DNA of 64,000 nt from Kibdelosporangium aridum. GTDB lineage: Bacteria > Actinomycetota > Actinomycetes > Mycobacteriales > Pseudonocardiaceae. Under the pieces are notes generated by a model. The model was not told the DNA's origin, did not search any database, and was given only the letters and a program-made list of their open reading frames with translations. Numbering within the stretch: the stretch's first letter is position 1; the number at the start of each line of letters is the position of its first letter. The translations under genes were made by a program, and so were the position numbers. The stretch lies in NCBI RefSeq assembly GCF_900176515.1, contig NZ_FWXV01000002.1, forward strand, positions 1,178,001-1,242,000, written 5' to 3'. This document shows positions 50,761-59,351 of this stretch, piece by piece.

Positions 50761-51474
50761 ATGGAGGAAACGGACGAACTGCGTTGGTGTGTGGTCGCCA
50801 ACGTGGCAGCCCTGACCTCGCACGGCCGTGGCGGGCAGGACGTGCGGACCGGCCTGAAGCACTTCTCGCCCGGCACCAAACTGTGGCTGGTGTCCCCGTT
50901 CTGGGGGTACGGCGGCGACAGGATCGAAGTCCTCGGCCGCCACCGCGGTGGTCGTCGCCTGGTCCGGATGGTCGTCGAGCGCAGGCATCTGACCAACTTC
51001 CGGGTCCAGGGCGTCTACAGCCCGGCGGTGCTGCGGGAACTCGGCAGCGCCTGGCCGGTCAAGGAGGAAGCCGAGCGGATCTCCCAGTACTGGAATCGGA
51101 TCAGCGACGCCCAGGGCGGCGTCCAGCACCAGGCTCGTCGGATCGAACTCGTCGAGCGGCTCACCGTCATCAGTGAGACCACCGGGCCCAGGGTCGTCGA
51201 CTGGATCCTGACCAGCTGGTTCGAGTGGATGCTGCGCGACGACGTACTCAGCGACCCGACGTCCGCCATTGGTCACTTGCTGCGCGACGAGGCCGAGGCC
51301 GACGCCATCCGAAGCCTTCTCGACCTGGTGCGGGCGGTCGGCGCGAAGAACGACATCGGCTACCTCGAGCACCCGGATTGGCCGCAGATCGCCTCGGCCG
51401 CGCGGGCCGCGGCAGACCTGCTGGCTCAGCCGCCGTCAGCGGACGGTGCTGGGGCCGAGGACGGATGCGCCTAG
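50761..51474 (+). CDS. Conserved hypothetical protein
   Basis: A 237-residue protein I do not recognise. It has no signal peptide or transmembrane helix. The first 90 residues look beta-rich (DELRWCVVANVAAL, VRTGLKHFSPGTKLWLVSPF and DRIEVLGRHRGGRRLVRMVVE), and the rest is helical with a conserved-looking WILTSWFEWMLRDDV. The N-terminal pattern resembles a barrel that could bind a ligand. Neighbours are an NYN-domain gene and an SRPBCC gene on the other strand. The 3' end overlaps the NYN gene by 39 bp. An ATG at 50761, 124 bp from the divergent start, looks right. Confidence 0.65.
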   Translation: MEETDELRWCVVANVAALTSHGRGGQDVRTGLKHFSPGTKLWLVSPFWGYGGDRIEVLGRHRGGRRLVRMVVERRHLTNFRVQGVYSPAVLRELGSAWPVKEEAERISQYWNRISDAQGGVQHQARRIELVERLTVISETTGPRVVDWILTSWFEWMLRDDVLSDPTSAIGHLLRDEAEADAIRSLLDLVRAVGAKNDIGYLEHPDWPQIASAARAAADLLAQPPSADGAGAEDGCA

Positions 51475-51813
51475 TTCGATGACGCGGGCTTTCAGGCCGC
51501 GGTCAGCGGTGACGACGTAGCAACTCCTGTCCGTGCCTTCGGTGCGGACGAGGTCGACGATAGCGTCATCGCCGTCGCCCGATTTGGGGGCGGCGACGAC
51601 GCGGATCGTGTCCGATGACTCCACACCGCGGGCCTTGCCTTCGACGACCATCACTACGTCCACGGGTGGTTCGATGCCGGCTACGCCAGAAGATGGCAGG
51701 GAGGCCAGTTTGTCGCGGAGGCGCTCAGTCGCCCCGAAGCGATCGCGCCACCAGCCGTCGGGGACTGAGCCGACCACATTGGCCGCGTCGATGATCAGTA
51801 GCGGGGTTGTCAT
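51436..51813 (-). CDS. NYN-domain (PIN-like) protein
   Basis: A 125-residue protein with the PIN-like NYN pattern: LLIIDAANVVGSVPDGWWRDR, the acidic VDVVMVVEGKARG, DGDDAIVDLV and VVTADRGLKARV. The clustered Asp residues match a metal-dependent nuclease site, and many family members are toxin- or RNA-related, but no antitoxin lies next to it. The ATG at 51813 overlaps the SRPBCC stop (ATGA), and the 3' end overlaps the hypothetical gene by 39 bp. Confidence 0.75.
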   Translation of the reverse strand: MTTPLLIIDAANVVGSVPDGWWRDRFGATERLRDKLASLPSSGVAGIEPPVDVVMVVEGKARGVESSDTIRVVAAPKSGDGDDAIVDLVRTEGTDRSCYVVTADRGLKARVIELGASVLGPSTVR

Positions 51814-52268
51814 GCCTCGGCTTTCTCCTTGAGGCGCTGCAGGGTACGGGCGATGTTCTCCTTGTTCACCGTTGCTCGGTCGGATACTCCTGTTGCCAGG
51901 TAGGCCAGGCCGAGGAACCAGCGTGGGCGGCGGTCCCATGTGCTTTCGGTGACTACGCAGCCGGTTTCGCTGGGGGTGATCGAGTAGTCCCAGCGGGCCA
52001 CTGGGATGCCGAGGGAGGCCACGTTGAAGGCGAACTGGCGCCCTGGTGCGGCGTCGGTCACTGTGGACACCGTTGACCAGCGGCGGAAGCCTCGGCGGTT
52101 CACGCCGCGGAAGCGTGTTCCGACGGTCGCCGACGCCGCGCCGTCCAGCAGTTTGCAGTCCACCGTCTCCTCGGCTATTCCGGCCAGTGATGCCGGGTCG
52201 CTGATCAACTGGTAGACCGTCTCCGGCGTGGCGTCCACTGTGATCTGGCCGGTCGCGGTGGGTTCCAC
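51810..52268 (-). CDS. SRPBCC-family protein (polyketide-cyclase/dehydrase type)
   Basis: A 152-residue START-like fold protein: ITVDATPETVYQLISDPASLAG, a central sheet with GTRFRGVNRRGFRRW, and a C-terminal helix NKENIARTLQRLKEKAEA. It binds hydrophobic ligands in related proteins. Coupled to the NYN-domain gene by a 4-bp overlap, which could point to a common pathway, though none is visible. Confidence 0.8.
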   Translation of the reverse strand: MEPTATGQITVDATPETVYQLISDPASLAGIAEETVDCKLLDGAASATVGTRFRGVNRRGFRRWSTVSTVTDAAPGRQFAFNVASLGIPVARWDYSITPSETGCVVTESTWDRRPRWFLGLAYLATGVSDRATVNKENIARTLQRLKEKAEA

Positions 52269-52278
52269 GAAAGCACCC

Positions 52279-54459
52279 CTAGTTGCGTCTGAGCATCCGG
52301 GTCAGGCCTGCCGCTGCGGTGGTCGCCAATATCCAGCCGGTCGCGATCAGCCCGGTCGCCACCCATTGTGAGGCTCCCGGCGCCTGCCAGCGATTCTTGT
52401 TGCCGAAATCGATGATCGGCACGAGCAGGTCCAAGGTGTAGAGCACCGGGTTCCAGATCAACGTGTCGTCCGAGTTGATCTCGTTCGGCTCGCCCCGAAG
52501 TCCGAACCAGACACTGCCAAGGACCAGGCACACCAACAACCAGACCAATGCGCGGGTCGGCCGGTAGCCGTAGCCGACCATCGACCGTTGCAGCCAGCTC
52601 CAGAACCGGACGCCTGGCCACAACACCCGCATACCTTCTGCCAGTGCGACATAACGCCATTTGTGCTTCTCGATCAGCACTGTGTGCGCGTGTTCTTCGT
52701 TTCCGGTCGCCCGGAACACGGCCGCGAGTTGGTCGTACGGGCCCGGGCTGTAGTGGCCTTGCATCGAGTTGCGCAGCCACCGTAATCGGGTGCGGACCTT
52801 CTTGTCGTCCTTCAGGTCGATGGGTACGGCCAGCGCCTCGTACCGGAAGTCCTCCAGGTCGATCCGGCCGGTGCCGTCCCAGAACTTCTCGTTGTCCGCC
52901 AACGATGCGCAGCGCGCGTGCCGCAGGGTGACGCGGCCACGGGGTGCCTGCCCGACGGTCAGTACGAGTTCCTGGGCGACCATGCCGTGGGCGTTCAACG
53001 CTGTCCCGCCGAGGCCGGAGCCGAGGATCGCACCGTCGAAATTGGCCTCACGGCCGATCTCCGCGCGGTGCATCCGGACGCCGCCATGGGCCGCGAATGG
53101 ACGGTGCCCCGCGGCCAGAATCAAGTCGCGGCCGATGGTCGCGGCACGGATGTCCACCGACGGTGCCACATCACCGGTCCGCATGTTCTTGCCCGGCTCG
53201 ATCAGCCGGGTGCCACGCAGGTCCATGTTCGCGCCGATTTTGGCGCCCTGCAAGGAAAGACAGCCCGCAGCCTCGACGAATCGGCCGTCCAGGTTGCCGC
53301 CGACGCTGAACCGCCTGCCGAGGATCACGTCCGATTCGGGGTTACGCAGGTTCGCGCCGTCAAGCAGCAGGTTGCCGCTGATCGTCACGTCGACCATGCG
53401 TGCCTGACCGGCCAGCCTGATCGACCGCGCGTCGAAGTCGCCGCTGATCTGCGTGCCGTCGAGGTGCAAGGCCCGGTGCGGCCACGGCGGTTCCTGCTCG
53501 TCGGACACGTCGATGTCCGCACTGGACAGTCGCAAAGACCCGCCGATCACTCCGTTGACGATCCGCATTGTGCCGTTGGACCGCAGGCCACGGTCCAGTT
53601 CGAGGTTTCCCTCCACCCTGAGCCGGTCGGCGATCAGCGTCGCGGTCACGTCGAACCCCGGATCACCGGTGATCTCCACCCCAGTGGTGTGACCGTGGTT
53701 CAATTCCGCGCCACGCAACGAGAAGTCGCTCTCCACGCGGGTCGCGGGCAGGAACAGCCAGCCGGTCGAGGAAAAGCGCGCTCCGGTCGTGACATCGATG
53801 CCGCACAACAGGTTTCCGCCGACTTGGAGACCATAGCCGTTGAGCGCGTACCCTTCCGGGTTGTCCAAGACCGCGCCGGAGAAGTTCACATTGCCGCCCG
53901 CGCGCAGCCCCGGCATCCGGATCTCACCGCGTGCGAGCACGTTGTTGGCCAGCAAGGCACCGGCGAGTACCAGCCGGTCGGCGTTCAAGGCACGCCCGGT
54001 GCGGTTGCCGATCTTGCTGCCGGTCAGGTTCAGCGACCCCTCGATCTGGGTGTCGACGAAATCGATCGAACCGTCCACTGTGGTCGACGCGAGCACCAGA
54101 TCGTTGTCGCAGCGCATGTTCTTGGCCTGCAGGCCGGGCAACCAGCAGTCCAGGAACTCCAGGCCAGCCAGTTTGGCCTGACGCAGGTCCGGCGCCTGTT
54201 CGAACCGGCACCGGTGGAACTCGAGTACGTAGGGGAACTCCAGTGCCCGCAGGTTCAACGTGCCGGTCAGGAACTTGTCCTCGACCACGATCACCGGCGG
54301 GCTGGCCGGCCTGCGGCGCCAGCGCAGGCCGGCGCCGTCCGGCTCGATCACCCTGCGGACCACGTCCCCGGCGGCCATGTGCGCCCATTTGCCGGGATGT
54401 GGGTCGGACACGTCGAGTGGCGGCTCCTCGGGGGAGGAGCCACCACGGTTCACCGACAA
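52279..54459 (-). CDS. Large beta-solenoid membrane protein
   Basis: A 726-residue protein. Residues about 60-540 are a series of pentapeptide-like solenoid turns with the pattern A(D/N)LxF/L and G/S-N-L-x-L-x-G (e.g. DLRQAKLAGLEFLDC, SLNLTGSKIGNRTGRALNAD, NVNFSGAVLDNPEGYALNGYG). It ends with two or three transmembrane helices (about 615-720, VWLLVCLVLGSVWFGL and ATGLIATGWILATTAAAGL) after a GYGYRPTRA segment. Similar Streptomyces proteins are annotated as membrane-associated oxidoreductase without evidence. The start is TTG at 54459 or GTG 54453. It follows the ABC operon by 6 bp and may be cotranscribed. Confidence 0.8.
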   Translation of the reverse strand: MSVNRGGSSPEEPPLDVSDPHPGKWAHMAAGDVVRRVIEPDGAGLRWRRRPASPPVIVVEDKFLTGTLNLRALEFPYVLEFHRCRFEQAPDLRQAKLAGLEFLDCWLPGLQAKNMRCDNDLVLASTTVDGSIDFVDTQIEGSLNLTGSKIGNRTGRALNADRLVLAGALLANNVLARGEIRMPGLRAGGNVNFSGAVLDNPEGYALNGYGLQVGGNLLCGIDVTTGARFSSTGWLFLPATRVESDFSLRGAELNHGHTTGVEITGDPGFDVTATLIADRLRVEGNLELDRGLRSNGTMRIVNGVIGGSLRLSSADIDVSDEQEPPWPHRALHLDGTQISGDFDARSIRLAGQARMVDVTISGNLLLDGANLRNPESDVILGRRFSVGGNLDGRFVEAAGCLSLQGAKIGANMDLRGTRLIEPGKNMRTGDVAPSVDIRAATIGRDLILAAGHRPFAAHGGVRMHRAEIGREANFDGAILGSGLGGTALNAHGMVAQELVLTVGQAPRGRVTLRHARCASLADNEKFWDGTGRIDLEDFRYEALAVPIDLKDDKKVRTRLRWLRNSMQGHYSPGPYDQLAAVFRATGNEEHAHTVLIEKHKWRYVALAEGMRVLWPGVRFWSWLQRSMVGYGYRPTRALVWLLVCLVLGSVWFGLRGEPNEINSDDTLIWNPVLYTLDLLVPIIDFGNKNRWQAPGASQWVATGLIATGWILATTAAAGLTRMLRRN

Positions 54460-54465
54460 AGTCCG

Positions 54466-55236
54466 TCAGTCCTTCTTCAGCACTCGAGCAAGGAAGGCCT
54501 TCGTGCGCTCGTGTTTCGGCGACCGGATCACGTCCTCCGGCGGGCCGGACTCGACGACCACACCGCCGTCCATGAACACCACGGAGTCGGCGACCTCACG
54601 AGCGAACTCCATCTCGTGCGTGACCACCACCATGGTCATGCCGTCCTTGGCGAGCTGACGCATCACACTGAGCACCTCGCCGACCAGCTCCGGGTCCAGA
54701 GCGGAGGTCGGCTCGTCGAACAGCATCAGCTTGGGTTGCATCGCCAGCGCCCTGGCGATCGCGACCCGCTGCTGCTGGCCGCCGGAGAGCTGACGCGGGT
54801 AGCTCGTCGTCTTGTCGCCGAGGCCGACCTGGTGCAGCAAGGCAACCCCACGCTCACGGGCCGATGCCTTGCTCTCGCCCTTGACCTGCACCGGTGCCTC
54901 GATCACGTTCTCGAGCGCGGTCATGTGCGGGAACAGGTTGAACCGCTGGAAGACCATGCCGATCTCCTGGCGTTTCTGGGCGACCTCGTTTTCCCTCAGC
55001 TCGTAGAGCTTGTCGCCACGCTGCTCGTAGCCGACCAGATCGCCGTCCACCGACAGCCTGCCCGCGTCCACCTTCTCCAAGTGGTTGATGCAGCGCAGGA
55101 ACGTCGACTTGCCCGATCCGGACGGCCCGATGATGCACATCACCTCACCGGGCTGGACCTCCAGATCGATGCCCTTGAGCACTTCGAGGCTGCCGAACCG
55201 CTTGCAGACGCCTTCGGCCTTCACCATCGGGTTCAC
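54466..55236 (-). CDS. Polar amino-acid ABC transporter, ATP-binding protein
   Basis: A 256-residue ATPase of the GlnQ/HisP type. Walker A is GPSGSGKST at about 38-46, the Q-loop [16 protein letters not shown], the signature [15 protein letters not shown], Walker [13 protein letters not shown] and the H-loop VVTHEM. It powers uptake with the permease and binding protein that precede it. The GTG at 55236 overlaps the permease stop (GTGA) and follows GGAAGGAG. Confidence 0.96.
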   Translation of the reverse strand: MNPMVKAEGVCKRFGSLEVLKGIDLEVQPGEVMCIIGPSGSGKSTFLRCINHLEKVDAGRLSVDGDLVGYEQRGDKLYELRENEVAQKRQEIGMVFQRFNLFPHMTALENVIEAPVQVKGESKASARERGVALLHQVGLGDKTTSYPRQLSGGQQQRVAIARALAMQPKLMLFDEPTSALDPELVGEVLSVMRQLAKDGMTMVVVTHEMEFAREVADSVVFMDGGVVVESGPPEDVIRSPKHERTKAFLARVLKKD

Positions 55237-56147
55237 GGTTGCTCCTTCCGGCGGCCGAGCCGGAACCCGAACATCCGGCTGACCCAGCCGGGCGTCTGGA
55301 TCGTGGACTGGCTGTACTTCCGCTCGATGAAGCCCTGGAACACCGACAGCACGCTGGTGCACACGAGGTACCAGATGGCGGTGACGACCAGCAGCGGGAT
55401 GACGCGGTAGTTCTGCGCGTAGATCTGCTGGGCCACGACCGTGAGCTCGGTGTACCCGATCACCACCACCAGCGAGGTGGTCTTCAGCATCGAGATCAAC
55501 TGGTTGCCGGTCGGCGGGATGATCACGCGCATGGCCTGCGGCAGCACGATCCGGCGCAGCGTCTTGCCCCTGGTCATGCCAAGCGCACCCGCTGCCTCGG
55601 TCTGCCCGTCGTCCACAGAGGAGATACCCGCGCGGACGATCTCGGCCATGTACGCGGCCTCGTTGAGCCCCAGACCGAGCAGTGCCGCCACCTGGATGGA
55701 GATCACCTGGGTGGTGTTGAACGTGACGAACTCGGGTCCGAACGGAATGCCCAGCCCGAAGGTCGGGAACAGCGCGCCGAGGTTGGCCCAGAAGATCAAC
55801 TGGGTGATCAGCGGGGTACCGCGGAACAACCAGACGTAGATACCGGCGGCACCGGAGAGCACCGGGTTGGCCGACAGCCGCATCACCGCGAGGATGACCC
55901 CGCCGACGATGCCGATGGCCATCGACGCGACGGTCAGCCAGAGGGTGGTGAGCAGGCCCTCGATGATCCGCGTGTCGAACAGGTAGGGCCCGACCAGCTG
56001 CCACTGGAAGTTCGGGTTGACGATCAGGCTGCGGACCGCCAGCGCGGCGAGCAACAGCACGATCGCGCCGCCGATCCAGCGGCCGACGTGCCGCACCGGA
56101 ACCGCTTTGAGCGGTTCCGGGCGGCGTTCTTCGGTTGAGGATGACAA
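55233..56147 (-). CDS. Polar amino-acid ABC transporter, permease
   Basis: A 304-residue permease with about five to six transmembrane helices. The cytoplasmic EAA loop reads [22 protein letters not shown], fitting GlnP/HisM-type inner membrane components. Residues 1-25 are an unusually long acidic and basic cytoplasmic tail. It is a homodimer-forming type since only one permease gene is present. Middle gene of the SBP-permease-ATPase operon. Confidence 0.95.
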   Translation of the reverse strand: MSSSTEERRPEPLKAVPVRHVGRWIGGAIVLLLAALAVRSLIVNPNFQWQLVGPYLFDTRIIEGLLTTLWLTVASMAIGIVGGVILAVMRLSANPVLSGAAGIYVWLFRGTPLITQLIFWANLGALFPTFGLGIPFGPEFVTFNTTQVISIQVAALLGLGLNEAAYMAEIVRAGISSVDDGQTEAAGALGMTRGKTLRRIVLPQAMRVIIPPTGNQLISMLKTTSLVVVIGYTELTVVAQQIYAQNYRVIPLLVVTAIWYLVCTSVLSVFQGFIERKYSQSTIQTPGWVSRMFGFRLGRRKEQP

Positions 56148-56160
56148 GTGAGTCTCCAGC

Positions 56161-57093
56161 TCAGCCCGCGGGTGCGGGGTTCACCTCTGCCTTGGTGACC
56201 GCGCCCTGCTGGACGCCCCACTTCTCCAGGATCTTCTTGTACGTCCCGTCGTCGATCAGTGCCTGGATCGCACCCTGGACCGCCTTGGCGAAGTCACCCT
56301 TGCCCTTGGGCACGATGAGACCGTAAGGCGCGGTGTCGTAGACCTGCCCGACCTGCTCGAGCTGGTTGTTGGTCACCTTGATCGCGTAGTCGATGACCGG
56401 CGAGTCGGCCAGCATCGCCGCGACACGCTTCGAGGTCAGCGCCAGGTTCGCGTCGGTCTGGTTCTGGAACTGCTGGACGTTGATGGCGGGCTGGCCGGCC
56501 TGTGTGCACTTGGCCGTCCGGGCCTCCAGGTCCTCGACCTGGACCGTGCCCTTCTGGACGGCGACGTTCTTGCCGCACAGGGTGTCGAGCGTCAGCTTGT
56601 CAGGGTTGCCCTTGAGCACGGCCCCCGAGGTGCCCGCGCTGAAGTAGGACACCATGTCGACCTGCTGCAGCCGCTCCGCGTTGATCGTGAACGAGGACAT
56701 CGCAGCCTCGTACCGGTTGGCCTGCAGGCCGGGGATGATTCCGTCGAACGCCGAGTTCTCGTACGTGAACTCGAGGCCGAGCTTCTGGCCGATCGCCTTG
56801 CCCAGGTCCACGTCCATCCCGACGACCTGGCCGTTCTCCACGAACTCGTTCGGCGGGTAGCTCTGGTCCTGTCCCACGACGATCTTGCCGTCGGCTTTGA
56901 TGTCCGCAGGCACCATGGCCGCGAGCGCGTCGTCCTTGGTCGGCGTCGGGATCGCCGCCGCCGTCGTGTTGCCGGGCGCCCCGCCACCGCCACCGCTGGG
57001 GTTGTCTTGCACGGTTCCACACGCGGCCGCCAGTGTCGCCATGGCCAGCGTGGGCAACAGGGCGAGCAACTTGTGCCTGGTCCGTAGCGCCAC
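56161..57093 (-). CDS. Polar amino-acid ABC transporter, substrate-binding lipoprotein
   Basis: A 310-residue lipoprotein. The lipobox LAAAC places the acylated Cys at 25, followed by a Gly/Asn-rich linker. The periplasmic-binding fold (SBP_bac_3) includes KIVVGQDQSYPPNEFVENGQ near 72-91 and GMDVDLGKAIGQKLGLEF. The amino acid bound is not predictable, although Glu/Gln-type binders share this layout. First of the operon. Confidence 0.95.
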   Translation of the reverse strand: MALRTRHKLLALLPTLAMATLAAACGTVQDNPSGGGGGAPGNTTAAAIPTPTKDDALAAMVPADIKADGKIVVGQDQSYPPNEFVENGQVVGMDVDLGKAIGQKLGLEFTYENSAFDGIIPGLQANRYEAAMSSFTINAERLQQVDMVSYFSAGTSGAVLKGNPDKLTLDTLCGKNVAVQKGTVQVEDLEARTAKCTQAGQPAINVQQFQNQTDANLALTSKRVAAMLADSPVIDYAIKVTNNQLEQVGQVYDTAPYGLIVPKGKGDFAKAVQGAIQALIDDGTYKKILEKWGVQQGAVTKAEVNPAPAG

Positions 57094-57238
57094 AGGTCAC
57101 TCCTTCTCTTGGTCAAGTGCCCGCATACTGCCACTTGTTAGCGCTCGTTCCCAGCAAGCACCCGTTACGACCTGGTCACCACGCAGCTGATTGGCGAATT
57201 CACTTTGCCGGATCGGTGCGTCGCCTACGATTCGTCCA

Positions 57239-58336
57239 GTGACCCGACGCTCGTTGCCGCCATCGAAAGTGCTCGGATCGATGCTCGCCGGAGCGGTGGG
57301 CGACGCGCTCGGTTCGCCGATCGAGTTCAACTCCATCGACGACATCCGGCACCGCTTCGGCCAGGACGGCCTGCGGGACTACGCCACCGAGTACGGCGGC
57401 CGGGGCAAGATCACCGACGACACCCAGATGACGCTGTTCACCCTGGAAGGCCTGATCCGGGCACACGCGGGCACGCGCAGGGGCACCGATGTCGACATCA
57501 CGATGGTGCTGCAGCACGCCTACCAACGGTGGTACCTGACGCAGGGGCAACCGTGGGAGCGGTGGGGCGGCGTGTTCGCGCAGCGCTCGCCCGAGCCGGA
57601 CGGTTGGCTGATCACCAATCGCGGCCTGTTCCACCGCAGGGCGCCGGGTGGCACGTGCATGGCCTCGCTGCGCACATTCGCAACTTCCGGCAAACCCAGC
57701 ACGCCGGAGAACCCGATCAACGACTCGAAGGGCTGCGGCGGCGTGATGCGGGCCGCGCCGGTGGCGTTCTGGTCCGACGACCCCGCCGAGATCTTCACCA
57801 TCGCGGTGAACAGCGCGGCGCTGACACACGGCCACCCCACGGGATTTCTGTCAGCGGGTGTACACGCGGTGATCGTCAGCGAACTGCTCGAAGGCACACC
57901 GTTACCCGACGCGATCGCCGTCGCACGGGAACACCTGATGCGCTGGGACGACCACCAGGAGCAGCTGGACATTTTGGACAAAGCGGTCGAGCTGTCGCAG
58001 TACAAGCCTGACCCGGAGACCATCGCGGCCGAACTGGGCGGCGGCTGGGTCGGCGAGGAGGCGCTCGCGATCGCCGTGTGCGCGGCGCTTTGTGCCGACG
58101 ACATGACCGAAGGCCTGCTGATGTCGGTCAACCACTCCGGTGACAGCGATTCGACCGGCGCGATCTGCGGCAACATCCTCGGCGCCGCATGGGGGATCGA
58201 CGCGATCCCGCCGTCGTGGCTCGCCGAGCTGGAGCTGCGCGAGGTGATCGAACGCCTCAGCCTGGACGCGGTCGTCGAGTTCGGGCCGAAGCCGTTGCGC
58301 GATCCCGCTTGGTACACGCGCTACCCGGACTGGTGA
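57239..58336 (+). CDS. ADP-ribosylglycohydrolase-family protein
   Basis: A 365-residue all-helical protein with the metal-binding ARH motifs: GAVGDALGSPIEF, ITDDTQMTLFT (Thr-Asp-Asp) and NHSGDSDSTGAICGNILGA at about 297-315. These are the paired Mg sites of ADP-ribosylhydrolases, which remove ADP-ribose from proteins or nucleic acids. Related members act on other glycosides, so the target is unknown. The GTG at 57239 is preferred by its position in front of the conserved domain. It is divergent from the ABC operon. Confidence 0.9.
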   Translation: MTRRSLPPSKVLGSMLAGAVGDALGSPIEFNSIDDIRHRFGQDGLRDYATEYGGRGKITDDTQMTLFTLEGLIRAHAGTRRGTDVDITMVLQHAYQRWYLTQGQPWERWGGVFAQRSPEPDGWLITNRGLFHRRAPGGTCMASLRTFATSGKPSTPENPINDSKGCGGVMRAAPVAFWSDDPAEIFTIAVNSAALTHGHPTGFLSAGVHAVIVSELLEGTPLPDAIAVAREHLMRWDDHQEQLDILDKAVELSQYKPDPETIAAELGGGWVGEEALAIAVCAALCADDMTEGLLMSVNHSGDSDSTGAICGNILGAAWGIDAIPPSWLAELELREVIERLSLDAVVEFGPKPLRDPAWYTRYPDW

Positions 58337-58670
58337 CTGAAATAATGCAGTCGACCGTCGGCGAGGACACCCAGACGGTCGACGCGGTGGTGTCCAGTTT
58401 TCGGCAGCGGTTCCCCGAGCCGGAGCCCGAGTCACTTACCGCGAGGCGCACCAGCACGCCAACACCACGTCCAACTGGGAGGACAACATTCCGACACCGA
58501 AACCGTGAAGTACTCGTTCGGCGACGACTTCGAGAACTTCACCCGCACGCTGACGGTCACCAAGGACTCGAACCGGTACACGCCGGACGACGGCTCCGAG
58601 GATCGCGCGTTCCGCAAGGCAACATGGGGAATCGCCGGGCGCTTCAGCGCGAGCGGCGAGTGGCCTGAGC
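58337..58670 (+). pseudogene. Probable decayed gene between the ARH and endonuclease V genes
   Basis: No single frame crosses this 334-bp gap. One frame reads RVTYREAHQHANTTSNWED then NIPTPKP and stops at 58506-58508. An overlapping frame starting GTG at 58505 continues with KYSFGDDFENFTRTLTVTKD and ends at 58693 inside the endonuclease V gene. The two look like consecutive pieces of one exported-protein-like sequence split by a frame change, but no homologue is recognised. It could also be a pair of small genes. Confidence 0.4.
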
Positions 58671-59351
58671 GTGGATCACACACCAGCGGTTGACGAAGCC
58701 GTCCAGCTGCAGCTGGAGCTGGCACATCTGGTCGAACCGAATGCACCGGAAGGGTTTGCGCCGAAGATCGCGGCCGGATTGGACGTCGCGTACGAGCCGG
58801 GCTCGGACAGGCTCGTGGCCGCGGCGGTCTGTGTCGACATAGCTACTCTCGCGATTGTGGACAGTGCGGTCCATGAGGCCGTCGCCGACTTCCCTTACGT
58901 GCCAGGGTTGTTCGGGTTCCGGGAGCTGCCTGCGCTGCTTCCCGCATTGGACAAACTCAGTACCACGCCGGACATCCTGGTCTGTGACGGCCAAGGGTTG
59001 GCGCATCCGCGCAGGTTCGGGCTGGCTTGTCATATCGGTGTCGTCACGGGCTTGCCGTCGATCGGGGTGGGGAAGCAGGCGCTAGGCCGATACGAGCCAC
59101 CTGGACCGACCAGGGGTGATTGGAAACCCTTGGTGGACAACGGTGAAATCGTCGGCCGGGCGCTGCGAACCCAGGACGACGTCAAACCCGTGTTCGTCTC
59201 CATTGGACACCGGATCGACCTGGATACCGCGACCGGGCTGGTTCTGAAGCTCAGCCCGAGGTATCGGCTGCCCGAGACCACGAGGGCAGCCGATCATCTG
59301 GGGCGTGAGGTGCTAGCGGGTCGCGTGGGCGTTCAGGATGTGCGCGACTGA
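58671..59351 (+). CDS. nfi: Endonuclease V (deoxyinosine 3'-endonuclease)
   Basis: A 226-residue protein with all conserved segments of endonuclease V: AAGLDVAYEPG (first catalytic Asp), FGFRELPALLPAL, LVCDGQGLAHPRRFGLACHIGV (second Asp and the conserved His) and PSIGVGK. It cuts DNA (and RNA) at inosine from deamination damage. GTG start at 58671. The last 39 bp overlap the convergent M20 peptidase gene. Confidence 0.95.
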   Translation: MDHTPAVDEAVQLQLELAHLVEPNAPEGFAPKIAAGLDVAYEPGSDRLVAAAVCVDIATLAIVDSAVHEAVADFPYVPGLFGFRELPALLPALDKLSTTPDILVCDGQGLAHPRRFGLACHIGVVTGLPSIGVGKQALGRYEPPGPTRGDWKPLVDNGEIVGRALRTQDDVKPVFVSIGHRIDLDTATGLVLKLSPRYRLPETTRAADHLGREVLAGRVGVQDVRD

